64,000 nt of DNA from assembly GCF_001593285.1 (NCBI RefSeq), contig NZ_CP012529.1, positions 1,612,001 to 1,676,000 of the forward strand, in the 5' to 3' direction. The stretch is from Psychrobacter sp. P2G3. Its GTDB lineage: Bacteria; Pseudomonadota; Gammaproteobacteria; Pseudomonadales; Moraxellaceae. Position numbers and translations under genes: made by a program. The notes below the pieces were generated by a model. It saw nothing but the letters and a program-made list of their open reading frames with translations. It made no database searches and was not told the DNA's origin. Below, piece after piece: positions 27,812-35,276 of this stretch; the stretch's first letter is position 1; each line of letters opens with the position of its first letter.

Positions 27812-28843
27812 ATGCTTTATATAAAAAAGTTGTCTTTTGGTTTGGCGGTTCTGGGGGCATGTGTACAGGCACAAGCAATAGATCTTGTCACCAATGGAGA
27901 TACTACTTTAAGTATCGGTGGGTATGTTAAAGCGGAGGGTATCTTTTATTCTCCAGATGAAGGGGAGTCTGAGTTCAAAGGAAGTGGACGACAATCTCGG
28001 ATTAATCTTAAAACCACGAAGAACGTAAATGATAAAAAATTAACGGGTTTTATTGAAGGGGATTTTTATGGCAATGCCGCGAATGGCGGTTCAGACTTGC
28101 GGCTTCGTCATGCTTATGCTCAAGTCGATGATTTGACCGTAGGTAAGACATGGAATGGTCAGTTCTTAGCGGTCTATCCACTTTTGACTGATCAGCTTGA
28201 CTTTCGGGGCACGGGTTTGGGCACCATCTCTGGTGGTGGCGCTTATATTCGTCCAGATTTGACTGTGCATTACGTTCATAAAGGGCTTCGTTTTACGGCT
28301 CAAGAACCTGTTGATGAAGAAGCTAATTTGCCGGATATGGTTGTTAGCTACAAGGATAATATATCTGATCTTAGCTATAACTTGGCTGTTACTGCTCGTG
28401 AGGCTAAAAATGGAGAAGATTCGGATATAGGCGTCGGTGTCTCTTTGGCTGGTAAACTAAAGCTGGGTAATGATTCGCTACATGCGAGCGTATATAACGG
28501 TAAAGGGATGGGCGTTTATTCCACAGTATGTGTTGGAAGAGTCCTTGGTGCGACTAGCGATTTAGATTGTGATGCCGAAGACGGTAAGCTTGTGTCGCAA
28601 ACTGGCTTCACTGTAGGGTATAGGCATAAGTTTACAGAGAAACTGATGAGTAACATGCGTTATGGTGAGATTAACGTAGATGATGAGGTAGATACCTCTG
28701 TGAACGTAAAAAGCATCAACCTTGTCTATGAGTATTTACCAGATCTGGATATTGGTATTGAGTGGAGAGATCGAAGCGATAAGACCACTTTAGAAGTGAG
28801 AAAAGGTCAGCAAGTTGAAATAATGGCCAAATACGAATTCTAA
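27812..28843 (+). CDS. DcaP-like outer-membrane porin
   Basis: Outer-membrane beta-barrel of 343 residues. A signal peptide of about 22 residues ends at AQA, followed by alternating strand segments such as SIGGYVKAEGIFY, GSGRQSRINLKT and FIEGDFYGN. The protein ends in EIMAKYEF, with a terminal phenylalanine as expected for Bam-dependent barrels. The pattern matches the DcaP family of Acinetobacter, a dicarboxylate-selective porin encoded in the dca cluster. It lacks the long N-terminal coiled coil described for some DcaP proteins, since the mature chain enters the first strand within about 15 residues. AAGGA lies 11 bases before the ATG. It completes the uptake route with the MFS carrier. Confidence 0.82.
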   Translation: MLYIKKLSFGLAVLGACVQAQAIDLVTNGDTTLSIGGYVKAEGIFYSPDEGESEFKGSGRQSRINLKTTKNVNDKKLTGFIEGDFYGNAANGGSDLRLRHAYAQVDDLTVGKTWNGQFLAVYPLLTDQLDFRGTGLGTISGGGAYIRPDLTVHYVHKGLRFTAQEPVDEEANLPDMVVSYKDNISDLSYNLAVTAREAKNGEDSDIGVGVSLAGKLKLGNDSLHASVYNGKGMGVYSTVCVGRVLGATSDLDCDAEDGKLVSQTGFTVGYRHKFTEKLMSNMRYGEINVDDEVDTSVNVKSINLVYEYLPDLDIGIEWRDRSDKTTLEVRKGQQVEIMAKYEF

Positions 28844-28883
28844 GCTGAATAGTTAAGTTTAGAATTGACAGTATAATTTATGA

Positions 28884-28919
28884 AGCTATTCTAGATAGGT
28901 AAAATAATCTAGGATAGCT
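28884..28919. terminator. Probable terminator after the porin gene
   Basis: AGCTATTCTAGAT and ATCTAGGATAGCT form a 13-bp stem with one wobble around a 10-nt loop. The downstream T-tract is weak (CTCTTAAC), so the assignment is moderate. Confidence 0.5.
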
Positions 28920-29032
28920 CTTAACTGATTCTATTTGGTTGGTAAGTTGTGAAAGTAAATTAAAGGCTTTTATTGAATTACGGCTCATATAGTTCAGTAC
29001 TGGTAAATTGCAATTAAATAGACTTACATTTA

Positions 29033-29833
29033 TCAATGCGCTTTAGTACTAGCCCGCTGTTTAAACACTAATAAACAGACAATGATAAAGCCTAATAGTG
29101 CTGCGGAAGCGCCAAAGCGACTCAATGCAAGACCACCATGATCAATAGGCTTATCTAAGAAGTCACCTAATACCGCTCCTAAAGGGCGAGTCAAAACGAA
29201 GGCACTCCAAAATAAAAGCGTTTTTGATATTCTAGTGCCAAAATGCATCAAAGCAATAAGCACCAATAAAGAGCCAAAGATGATAGCACTCGTTGTGTAG
29301 CCCATGCCTTTGGTATCTGCGACCCAGTCGCCTAATGCGGTACCAAGCGTCTGCGAAAACATAATAGTCGTCCAGTAAAACACCTCCGCTTTGGGTTTAC
29401 TAATACTGTCGACGGCAATGCTCCCCATCGTTTTTTGCCATATAACTAAACACATCACAAGTAGAGCGACTAGTAACGCTGAGCCGCCAGCGTAGCCAAT
29501 TCCTAATGATCTCGTCACATAATCTGCTATCGTTGTTCCTAAAGTCGTTGTCGCGATAATCGTCGTCCAATATAACCATTTATTAAACGAGTTCGCTTTA
29601 ATTTGGGTGGCAACCGCTATGCCAAATAGGACAGCGAATATACCAGTACTGACGATGTAGCCTAGGTTGAGCGACATTGATAAGGCGTCGCCTGCTGTCT
29701 CACCAAGTGTCGTAGCAGCAACTTTGATTATCCAAAAAAGTAAGGTAACCTCTGGAACTTTGGATAAAGCATTTAATACTGGATCGTTATCTGAAACGCT
29801 GGATGAGTATTGAGCTTTTAAGGTTGTATTCAT
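29033..29833 (-). CDS. COG4705-type multipass membrane protein
   Basis: Inner-membrane protein of about 266 residues with four internal repeats of roughly 55-60 residues. Each repeat begins with an aromatic pair and carries a T-L-G-x(3)-[GA]-D type motif: FWIIKVAATTLGETAGD, LYWTTIIATTTLGTTIAD, FYWTTIMFSQTLGTALGD and FWSAFVLTRPLGAVLGD. This repeat pattern matches the uncharacterised COG4705 family, often found beside two-component systems. No biochemical function is known to me. An in-frame TTG at 29860 is an alternative start. Its promoter carries a CTTGAC-N5-CTTAAC box of the PmrA/QseB type, so it probably belongs to the envelope-stress regulon of the neighbouring genes. Confidence 0.75.
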   Translation of the reverse strand: MNTTLKAQYSSSVSDNDPVLNALSKVPEVTLLFWIIKVAATTLGETAGDALSMSLNLGYIVSTGIFAVLFGIAVATQIKANSFNKWLYWTTIIATTTLGTTIADYVTRSLGIGYAGGSALLVALLVMCLVIWQKTMGSIAVDSISKPKAEVFYWTTIMFSQTLGTALGDWVADTKGMGYTTSAIIFGSLLVLIALMHFGTRISKTLLFWSAFVLTRPLGAVLGDFLDKPIDHGGLALSRFGASAALLGFIIVCLLVFKQRASTKAH

Positions 29834-29887
29834 GGATGGATTCACTCTATCGATAAGCAAATTTAGTGTCCTGTTGTAGACATTACT

Positions 29888-29921
29888 AAACTATCAATAG
29901 AGGTGTTAAGAAAGTGTCAAG
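29888..29921 (-). promoter_or_regulatory. PmrA/QseB-type box and -10 upstream of the COG4705 gene
   Basis: On the minus strand CTTGAC-ACTTT-CTTAAC (29905-29921) is followed after exactly 11 nt by TAGTTT (29888-29893). It has the same layout as the boxes at 34026, 34244 and 40996. Confidence 0.65.
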
Positions 29922-29972
29922 ATACAGCTATTTAGATCTAGAAAGCTTCCATGAAAAGTTCAATTTATTGAT

Positions 29973-31625
29973 TTAGAAAACCAGCGTCATACAAAGCCCT
30001 CGATTACTATTCTGACTTGAAGTTGCCGAAGTGGAGTCGTTCATAAAGACATCTATACCTGCCTGCTCGCAAATTGACTTGACGATAGAGAGGCCTAGTC
30101 CAGTGCCTGTTATTTCTTGTGATTTCTTGCTGGCACTATCTGATCTTGATGCGCTTATATTATCGCTGAATTGATCAGCTGTACTTGGTACTTGATTAAG
30201 CCTTACAAAGGGCTCAAAAACATTCTCATAATCACTAGGATGAATACCTGCGCCTGAATCTATTATCTGCAACACCAATCTGCCACTTAAGGTTTTGGAT
30301 AAATTATTTAATTTTCCAGAGTGAATCACATGTGAGCCAAAATTGTACTGAGCATTTAAAGCCGATTTATCCAAACTGCCTGAGTTTTGCTTAAGTTGAT
30401 AGAGTTTAACCATGACTTGACCATTATCTGGTGTATAAATAATGGCGTTTTGAATCAGGTTTTTGATGAGCATTAATAACGAAGTCTCATCTATATCTAC
30501 TTTGCTATTAGGTTGCAAGTCAACGGTCAGCTCGATGCTTTTATTATCAGCAATGGGAATGAGTAAGCCAATGACTTGTTCGATAATGAAGTTAACGCTG
30601 GTTGGTGTTTCTTCAGGATCGAGCGCTGTATTGATATTGCCAGCTCTAGCGAGCGTTAATAACTGCTCAACCAAACTTTGATTGCGTTTCAAGCGAATAG
30701 CCAGTTTATCAAGACCTTCTGACATAACGGTGTCATTACTAATACGCTGTAGTCGTTGTAGCTGTAATGAGATAGCAGTGAGCGGCGAGCGCAGTTCATG
30801 GGCAGCATCAGCGATAAAGCGTTGCTGACGTTCAATACTAATTTTTACTAAAGCCAATAGTCTATTTAAAGATGCTGCTAGTGGCAGCAATTCAGAGGGC
30901 AGTCTACCAATCGATAAAGGACTTAGGTCATTCTCATTACGTGCGCTTATCTCATAGTGTAATTGGCGCACAGGTTTCATCATTCGCCACATGATAAAAG
31001 GGAGTAAAAGCAGTAATAATGCTATACCGATAATAAGGGGTAAAAAAGACTGTAAGGCACTGGCTTTGGCTAAATCGTCTTGTAGATCCGTTTGTTGGCG
31101 TAAGATTAGGGCTACTTTTTCATTAGTATTCAAAGGCTCAATCTTGACATTACTTCTATAAGTTCGCCAAGTATGGTCATCAATGTCTTGATCACTTATT
31201 CCTATTGGAATATTAGTTAATAATGCCATCGGTATAGGTTCTGAGTAATCATGCTCGTCATCACTTTGATCGTTCTGATAATCTTCTACCCCGTTACCGT
31301 TACCGTTATCGAGTGAGGCAGAGAGTATGACTATATCAACGGTGATAGCACCATCATCGTCATCGGTATCAAAGTGAATGTTGCTGCGGGCATGCTCGTC
31401 ACTGTATGAATAAGCAGCATTATTATTTAAACCACTAATATTAAGCGACTGCTCTAACAATGCCGCAGTATTTTTTAAGTTATCATCTTGAAAGTCATTT
31501 ATCTCGTTATAGCTGTACCAAAATCCATAACCACCAGCGACTATTGCCAATAGCAATAATGACAAAACAGACCAAAAGATAAGTTGGAACTGTAGTGAGT
31601 TAAAGAGTTTACGGAATTTAGGCAT
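29973..31625 (-). CDS. Sensor histidine kinase (QseC/PmrB-like) with an acidic sensor domain
   Basis: Membrane histidine kinase of 550 residues. TM1 lies near residues 13-32. A long periplasmic domain (about 33-195) is rich in Asp/Glu, including DTDDDDG and QSDDEHDYSEP. TM2 is near 195-215, followed by a HAMP-like segment. The phospho-acceptor H-box is ADAAHELRSPLTA, and the N, G1 and G2 boxes are NLIQNAIIYTPDNG, IDSGAGIHPSD and GTGLGLSI. It lies 53 bp after its response regulator and is probably co-transcribed. The acidic sensor patch suggests binding of divalent or trivalent cations or cationic peptides. At 550 residues it is longer than typical QseC because of insertions in the sensor and the ATPase domain. 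Confidence 0.9.
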   Translation of the reverse strand: MPKFRKLFNSLQFQLIFWSVLSLLLLAIVAGGYGFWYSYNEINDFQDDNLKNTAALLEQSLNISGLNNNAAYSYSDEHARSNIHFDTDDDDGAITVDIVILSASLDNGNGNGVEDYQNDQSDDEHDYSEPIPMALLTNIPIGISDQDIDDHTWRTYRSNVKIEPLNTNEKVALILRQQTDLQDDLAKASALQSFLPLIIGIALLLLLLPFIMWRMMKPVRQLHYEISARNENDLSPLSIGRLPSELLPLAASLNRLLALVKISIERQQRFIADAAHELRSPLTAISLQLQRLQRISNDTVMSEGLDKLAIRLKRNQSLVEQLLTLARAGNINTALDPEETPTSVNFIIEQVIGLLIPIADNKSIELTVDLQPNSKVDIDETSLLMLIKNLIQNAIIYTPDNGQVMVKLYQLKQNSGSLDKSALNAQYNFGSHVIHSGKLNNLSKTLSGRLVLQIIDSGAGIHPSDYENVFEPFVRLNQVPSTADQFSDNISASRSDSASKKSQEITGTGLGLSIVKSICEQAGIDVFMNDSTSATSSQNSNRGLCMTLVF

Positions 31626-31678
31626 AGCATTTAACTTTTATAGGTGATAGCTAGGGTTTTTGAGTTATTCATTTAAAG

Positions 31679-32338
31679 TTAGGCATTGCTGATGTACCAC
31701 CCAAGCCCACGAACATTCTTGATTCTATCTTGCCCGACCTTTTTGCGTAAGCTATGAATCAAAAACTCAATGGCGTTACTCTCAACTTCACCGCCCCAAC
31801 CATATAACGAATCCTCAAGTTCACTTTTGGACATGACTTTTTCAGGTGACAACATAAAGGTAATGATGAGCATATACTCTTTTGCGGTTAAATCGATAGG
31901 ATTGCCATCCATCATGACTCGTTTGTGCGCGGTATCTAGACTGAGATTACCAACCGTCACTTGATTGTCAGCCTTGCCTTGAGCTCGGCGAATAAGCACT
32001 CTCATGCGTGCAAAGACTTCTCCTAACTCAAAAGGCTTGACGACATAATCATCAGCCCCTGAGTCTAATCCTGCAATTCTGTCTTTTAATTGATCACGCG
32101 CGGTGAGTATCAACACTGGTGTTTCAATCTTGGCATCGCGAATAGCAGTCAACACGCCCATGCCATCAACCTCTGGTAAGCCTAAATCTAATAAGATGAT
32201 GTCATAAGGTTGCACCCTTAATGTCAGTATGGCTTGACGACCGTCTTTGACCCAATCAACCGTATAAGCCTCATCTTGCAAGGCTTCACTCAGACTCTCG
32301 CCAATCATCAAGTCATCTTCGACTACCAATACTCGCAT
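31679..32338 (-). CDS. OmpR-family response regulator (QseB/PmrA-like)
   Basis: Response regulator of 219 residues. The receiver domain has the acidic pair in VVEDD, the phospho-acceptor D51 in ILLDLGLP, threonine in LILTARD and lysine in VVKPFEL. The winged-helix DNA-binding domain (about 125-219) ends in VRGLGWYI. AAGGATAT lies 7 bases before the ATG. It is the first gene of a regulator-kinase pair. Its promoter region contains the remains of a deleted pepSY gene together with that gene's regulatory box, so the pair now appears to be driven by what was once the pepSY promoter. It may share DNA targets with the PmrA-like protein encoded at 38.5-39.2 kb. Confidence 0.92.
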   Translation of the reverse strand: MRVLVVEDDLMIGESLSEALQDEAYTVDWVKDGRQAILTLRVQPYDIILLDLGLPEVDGMGVLTAIRDAKIETPVLILTARDQLKDRIAGLDSGADDYVVKPFELGEVFARMRVLIRRAQGKADNQVTVGNLSLDTAHKRVMMDGNPIDLTAKEYMLIITFMLSPEKVMSKSELEDSLYGWGGEVESNAIEFLIHSLRKKVGQDRIKNVRGLGWYISNA

Positions 32339-32374
32339 GGGATATCCTTATAGATGTGGTTCAATGCCGCTATT

Positions 32375-32480
32375 TTAGTCATCGTCGTCTAACTGACTAC
32401 TGATAACTTGACCTGTCATGCTATCTATAATTAAACCATAGTTCTGTGTGCCCTTGGCAATTTCAATTTCGCAAAAACGG
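32375..32480 (-). pseudogene. Remnant of a pepSY gene (C-terminal codons only)
   Basis: On the minus strand the last about 33 codons read CEIEIAKGTQNYGLIIDSM, then TGQVISSQLDDDD and a stop. This parallels the end of the intact PepSY protein at 34306 (VYDIEVVKGNQIYDVSIDA ... TGKVLSSQVDVEDDD). Upstream of the fragment the sequence switches directly to a copy of the intact gene's 5' leader: GCTGACAA-CCGTT and the AAG-TTCTCCTAT-TCTTATTT region near 32490-32540. Nearly the whole coding sequence has been removed by an internal deletion, leaving promoter, leader and C terminus. No start codon is available, so it is not expressed as a PepSY protein. Confidence 0.8.
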
Positions 32481-32531
32481 TTGTCAGCCGTTTCGATATG
32501 AGTCCATCATACAAAATAAGATATAGGAGAA

Positions 32532-32548
32532 GCTTAGCGCAGATTAAG
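32532..32548 (-). promoter_or_regulatory. PmrA/QseB-type box retained in the pepSY remnant, upstream of the QseB-like gene
   Basis: Minus-strand CTTAAT-CTGCG-CTAAGC, followed after 11 nt by CTTATT. It matches the intact pepSY promoter (CTTAAT-TCCCG-CTAAGT at 35006). It now precedes the response-regulator gene by about 195 bp. Confidence 0.55.
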
Positions 32549-32576
32549 CATTTGATTAGAAGTTCAAATTCACTGG

Positions 32577-32603
32577 CAAAAAAAGACCCTATAATTTATA
32601 GGG
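32577..32603 (-). terminator. Terminator of the dgkA-PAP2 unit
   Basis: On the minus strand CCCTATAA-ATTATAGGG forms a tight hairpin followed by TCTTTTTTT. It lies about 30 bp after the PAP2 stop codon and insulates it from the response-regulator promoter. Confidence 0.85.
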
Positions 32604-32633
32604 CAGAAGCATTAGGTAGGTTAGTGCTAATAG

Positions 32634-33401
32634 CTATTTAACTGAGTCTACTGTACTGTTTAAAATAAGATTACGTTCTTTGATAATAGCTGCGCTTTTA
32701 AAAAATACGCTGGCAAGCGCACAAGCTATCGTTAGTGAGAGTAACATCGATACTAGTGTATGACTAAAGAAATGATCCCCAAACAGCATCTTGTACATTC
32801 CCATTGTCCATCCTAAGGCAGTAACTATTGCAAGTGTTTTATAGCGATACTTATGCAAAGTGGGTAAAAATGCTAATCCATATAAGGAAAAACCTGCGCT
32901 AGCATGTGCCGCTGGGAAGCATTTGGCTGGCGTTTGGGCAACTATATTTTGCCAGAGATTAAGATAAGGAAGATCACCATTAAATAATGTTAAGTGATTG
33001 GGGCAACTAACATGGGTGACACCTTTTAATAGTGCAATAGAGCTTGGCACTGCAATCAAAATAATAAGTAAGTAACCTATTTCACGAACTGATAAAGGAA
33101 TAATAAATCTATCGAGCTTACTACGGTTAATGGTAGAAGCAGTATTCGAAGGTTGTCTGTATTTGATAATTAACACGATTATCAAATACATTGCCACTAG
33201 GATCAAAAGTGCTTTAGGTCCATCATAAAAGATAAAAGCGTAAGGCTGAGCGCCTTTTTCTAGAAACCATTGCCCATTGGTATAAAAAAGCTCACTAATA
33301 CCAACATCAAACTGACTATGCTCAAAAGTTAGACTCGCAATGACAGTTAAGCACAAAAGCTTAAGCCACGTCCAATTAGCTGAGTTATTTTCTAAAGTCA
33401 T
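32634..33401 (-). CDS. PAP2-family membrane phosphatase
   Basis: Membrane phosphatase of 255 residues with about six helices. The three PAP2 signatures are recognisable in the variant form common in lipid phosphatases of this group: KGVTHVSCP near residue 127, CFPAAHAS near 162, and GDHFFSHTLVS near 210 with the catalytic histidine. Such enzymes dephosphorylate undecaprenyl pyrophosphate, phosphatidic acid or lipid A. I start at the ATG preceded by AGGGTG; the codon before it is an in-frame TTG. It is 44 bp downstream of dgkA. PAP2 genes adjoin phosphoethanolamine transferase genes in Moraxellaceae (as next to mcr-1), so a role in recycling or remodelling lipids after lipid A modification is inferred. 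Confidence 0.85.
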   Translation of the reverse strand: MTLENNSANWTWLKLLCLTVIASLTFEHSQFDVGISELFYTNGQWFLEKGAQPYAFIFYDGPKALLILVAMYLIIVLIIKYRQPSNTASTINRSKLDRFIIPLSVREIGYLLIILIAVPSSIALLKGVTHVSCPNHLTLFNGDLPYLNLWQNIVAQTPAKCFPAAHASAGFSLYGLAFLPTLHKYRYKTLAIVTALGWTMGMYKMLFGDHFFSHTLVSMLLSLTIACALASVFFKSAAIIKERNLILNSTVDSVK

Positions 33402-33448
33402 CAAGACACCCTACTCAATTTATTAGGTTGTAAAAGCTTAAGTGTTGT

Positions 33449-33922
33449 TCAATGTAAAAGGCTTAATAACGCCATTATCCATAAAACAAATAACAGTAAT
33501 AACGCCAAAAACTGCGCAGCAGAGCCGACATCTTTCGCTATTTTAGCTAATGGATGTTGCTCCATCGAAGTATGATCGACACTCGCTTCAATACCAGTAT
33601 TAATGAGCTCAACGATAAGGGATAAGAAGGAAGCGATCACAAGCATCATTTTGATACTGATGCCAAAAGGCATAAATATAATGACCATGAACAATATTAG
33701 ATTGAGCCAAAAAATCTGCCTGAATGCCGCCTCGAACTGATAAGCCGCTTTAAAACCATCTATAGAATACCCCGTAGCTTTTAAAATACGAGCCAGACCT
33801 TTTTTACCCTTAACATTATTTGCAAAGTTATCCGCTACCATTAAAGTATCAGGTGTTTTTTGGTTGTCAGAATGGGAGTTTGTGTGGTCGTTGTCGAGAG
33901 TAATGGGTTCGATATGATTCAT
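33449..33922 (-). CDS. dgkA: Diacylglycerol kinase
   Basis: Small integral-membrane kinase that phosphorylates diacylglycerol to phosphatidic acid. The core (about residues 38-157) has three helices and the signatures FRQIFWLN, the catalytic ELINTGIEASVD and KDVGSAAQFLAL. A hydrophilic N-terminal extension of about 37 residues makes it longer than the 122-residue E. coli enzyme. Phosphoethanolamine transfer from phosphatidylethanolamine to lipid A leaves diacylglycerol, so co-regulation with eptA makes metabolic sense. The promoter carries the same CTTAAC-type box as eptA. It forms a likely operon with the PAP2 gene. Confidence 0.92.
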   Translation of the reverse strand: MNHIEPITLDNDHTNSHSDNQKTPDTLMVADNFANNVKGKKGLARILKATGYSIDGFKAAYQFEAAFRQIFWLNLILFMVIIFMPFGISIKMMLVIASFLSLIVELINTGIEASVDHTSMEQHPLAKIAKDVGSAAQFLALLLLFVLWIMALLSLLH

Positions 33923-34008
33923 ATTGATTGCTTAATAGTCATTAATATTCGGGTATGTAGCAGGTTTTAAGAAGCGTGTTAAATACTTAGTAAAATCAGC
34001 AGACTTTG

Positions 34009-34042
34009 AGTATATGACAGAGAAGATTAAGAAAGCGTTAAG
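34009..34042 (-). promoter_or_regulatory. PmrA/QseB-type box and -10 of dgkA
   Basis: Minus-strand CTTAAC-GCTTT-CTTAAT (34026-34042), then 11 nt, then TATACT (34009-34014), a good -10. The dgkA start is 87 bp further on. Confidence 0.75.
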
Positions 34043-34072
34043 GTAAAACTAATATCTGTTTTTATACATAGC

Positions 34073-34120
34073 AAAAAGCAGTAGCTGACACCTTGTTCTA
34101 TTATAGTATCAGCTACTGCT
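34073..34120 (-). terminator. Terminator downstream of pepSY (or of a small RNA)
   Basis: The 15-bp arms AGCAGTAGCTGATAC and GTGTCAGCTACTGCT (minus strand, one mismatch) are followed by TTTTTGC. It lies between box C and the dgkA promoter. Confidence 0.75.
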
Positions 34121-34222
34121 ACCTACTAACGTTGAAGTTAAAATATAATGTAAGTGCAATCATCGATCTAATTATTTTTTTAATGATCCCAGCTAGGAGA
34201 AGGTCACTGGTTAGCACTTAAA
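34073..34222 (-). ncRNA. Putative small RNA under a PmrA/QseB-type promoter
   Basis: Box C (34244-34260) with its -10 CATACT (34227-34232) points leftward into about 150 bp without a convincing gene, ending at the hairpin terminator at 34073-34120. The only ORF inside is 14 codons without a ribosome site. A regulated small RNA of about 145 nt is the simplest reading; an unused or shadow promoter is the alternative. This is inference from promoter and terminator spacing only. Confidence 0.35.
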
Positions 34223-34226
34223 TCTT

Positions 34227-34260
34227 AGTATGGGCTTGGCGCTGTTAAGAAAACGTTAAG
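34227..34260 (-). promoter_or_regulatory. PmrA/QseB-type box C, after pepSY
   Basis: Minus-strand CTTAAC-GTTTT-CTTAAC (34244-34260) is a perfect hexamer repeat, followed after 11 nt by CATACT. It sits 46 bp after the pepSY stop and about 320 bp before dgkA. Confidence 0.65.
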
Positions 34261-34305
34261 ATAGGATAATAGCTAAATTTAAAACTCATTCTTTTGGCTC
34301 GTTCT

Positions 34306-34902
34306 TTAGTCATCATCCTCCACGTCAACTTGACTACTTAACACCTTACCAGTATTGGCATCTATGCTCACATCATATATCTGATTGCCTTTGACGACTT
34401 CAATGTCGTAAACAGATTGACCTTTTTCTAGCTCGAACTCAGCACTAATTATTTTACCATTCACACTTTGTGCTGCTTTTTGCATGGCCCTAGTTAGCGT
34501 AACTTTGGCCTGCTTCATAGCACTGTATTCAGCCATGTCCTCTTTATCTAGTTTTTCTTGCTCAGTCTTGAGAACTTTACCCGTATTGGTATCAATCTTG
34601 ACTTCATAAGCCGTACCGTTTGATACAAACTCAACTTCATATTCGCCCGTTACGGCACCCTTGCCATTATCATCATCGTCGTCATAATCGAATTCTGCGC
34701 TGACCAGATCACCTTTAGCATTCTGTTTAGCTATCTCAATTGCCTGCGTTAAGCTGATTTTACTTTGCATGGCGCTAACGGCTTCACTTGAACCAGTTAC
34801 CGCTTTGATATTGGCGGCAGGGGCTGCTATAGCGGTTGCACCTACACCTGCAATAGTAAGGGCGACAATCATTGATTTGGTTAACACTGATAAGTTTTTC
34901 AT
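34306..34902 (-). CDS. Secreted protein with two PepSY domains
   Basis: Periplasmic protein of 198 residues. A signal peptide of about 25 residues (MKNLSVLTKSM ... GATAIA) is followed by two PepSY repeats. Each has an ISLTQAIEIAKQ/VTLTRAMQKAAQ helix and ends in KIDTNTGKVL / SIDANTGKVL. An acidic run YDDDDDNGKG lies in the first domain, and the C terminus is VEDDD. PepSY modules inhibit proteases or modulate sensor kinases, so a role in tuning the nearby histidine kinases is plausible but unproven. I start at the ATG with AAGGATG 7 bases upstream. A second, deleted copy lies upstream of the QseB-like gene. Confidence 0.85.
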   Translation of the reverse strand: MKNLSVLTKSMIVALTIAGVGATAIAAPAANIKAVTGSSEAVSAMQSKISLTQAIEIAKQNAKGDLVSAEFDYDDDDDNGKGAVTGEYEVEFVSNGTAYEVKIDTNTGKVLKTEQEKLDKEDMAEYSAMKQAKVTLTRAMQKAAQSVNGKIISAEFELEKGQSVYDIEVVKGNQIYDVSIDANTGKVLSSQVDVEDDD

Positions 34903-34988
34903 AAGATTCATCCTTTTTATTAAGTCAATTTCTGACACACCGTTAACGGTTTTGTCAGCTACCTTGTGGGTATGAATCTATATTACGA

Positions 34989-35022
34989 AATAAGACATAG
35001 GAGAAACTTAGCGGGAATTAAG
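34989..35022 (-). promoter_or_regulatory. PmrA/QseB-type box of pepSY
   Basis: Minus-strand CTTAAT-TCCCG-CTAAGT (35006-35022), then 11 nt and CTTATT. It is less perfect than the eptA and dgkA boxes but is conserved in the deleted pepSY copy at 32532. Confidence 0.55.
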
Positions 35023-35167
35023 GGTTTAATTAGCGAGTGAATATAATAAACATTGCTTACTTATCGGAGTTAAATCACTATCTAAATAGTATTAGCTACA
35101 CTCGAAAGGGCATCTATCTGTTAACTTAATCGTTGTTGTAGCGTATTTTGGAATAAAGAAGTCATTG

Positions 35168-35200
35168 AATATCAAATATCAAATATCAAATATCAAATAT
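35168..35200 (+). repeat. 7-bp tandem repeat, (AATATCA) about 4.7 copies
   Basis: Four perfect AATATCA units plus AATAT lie about 77 bp upstream of the corA start, in the region between the divergent pepSY and corA genes. The unit number could vary by slippage and alter promoter spacing. Confidence 0.8.
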
Positions 35201-35276
35201 TTAACCACTCTCATTTTTGGCTTGAATAGCAACCTTGTTAAGCTTTTGATCAAAGGTGTTTCTATAGGGGGAAGTG

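Noticed and set aside
34119..34163. 14-codon ORF inside the putative small RNA
   Set aside because: No ribosome site and it runs into the terminator stem; a non-coding reading is simpler.
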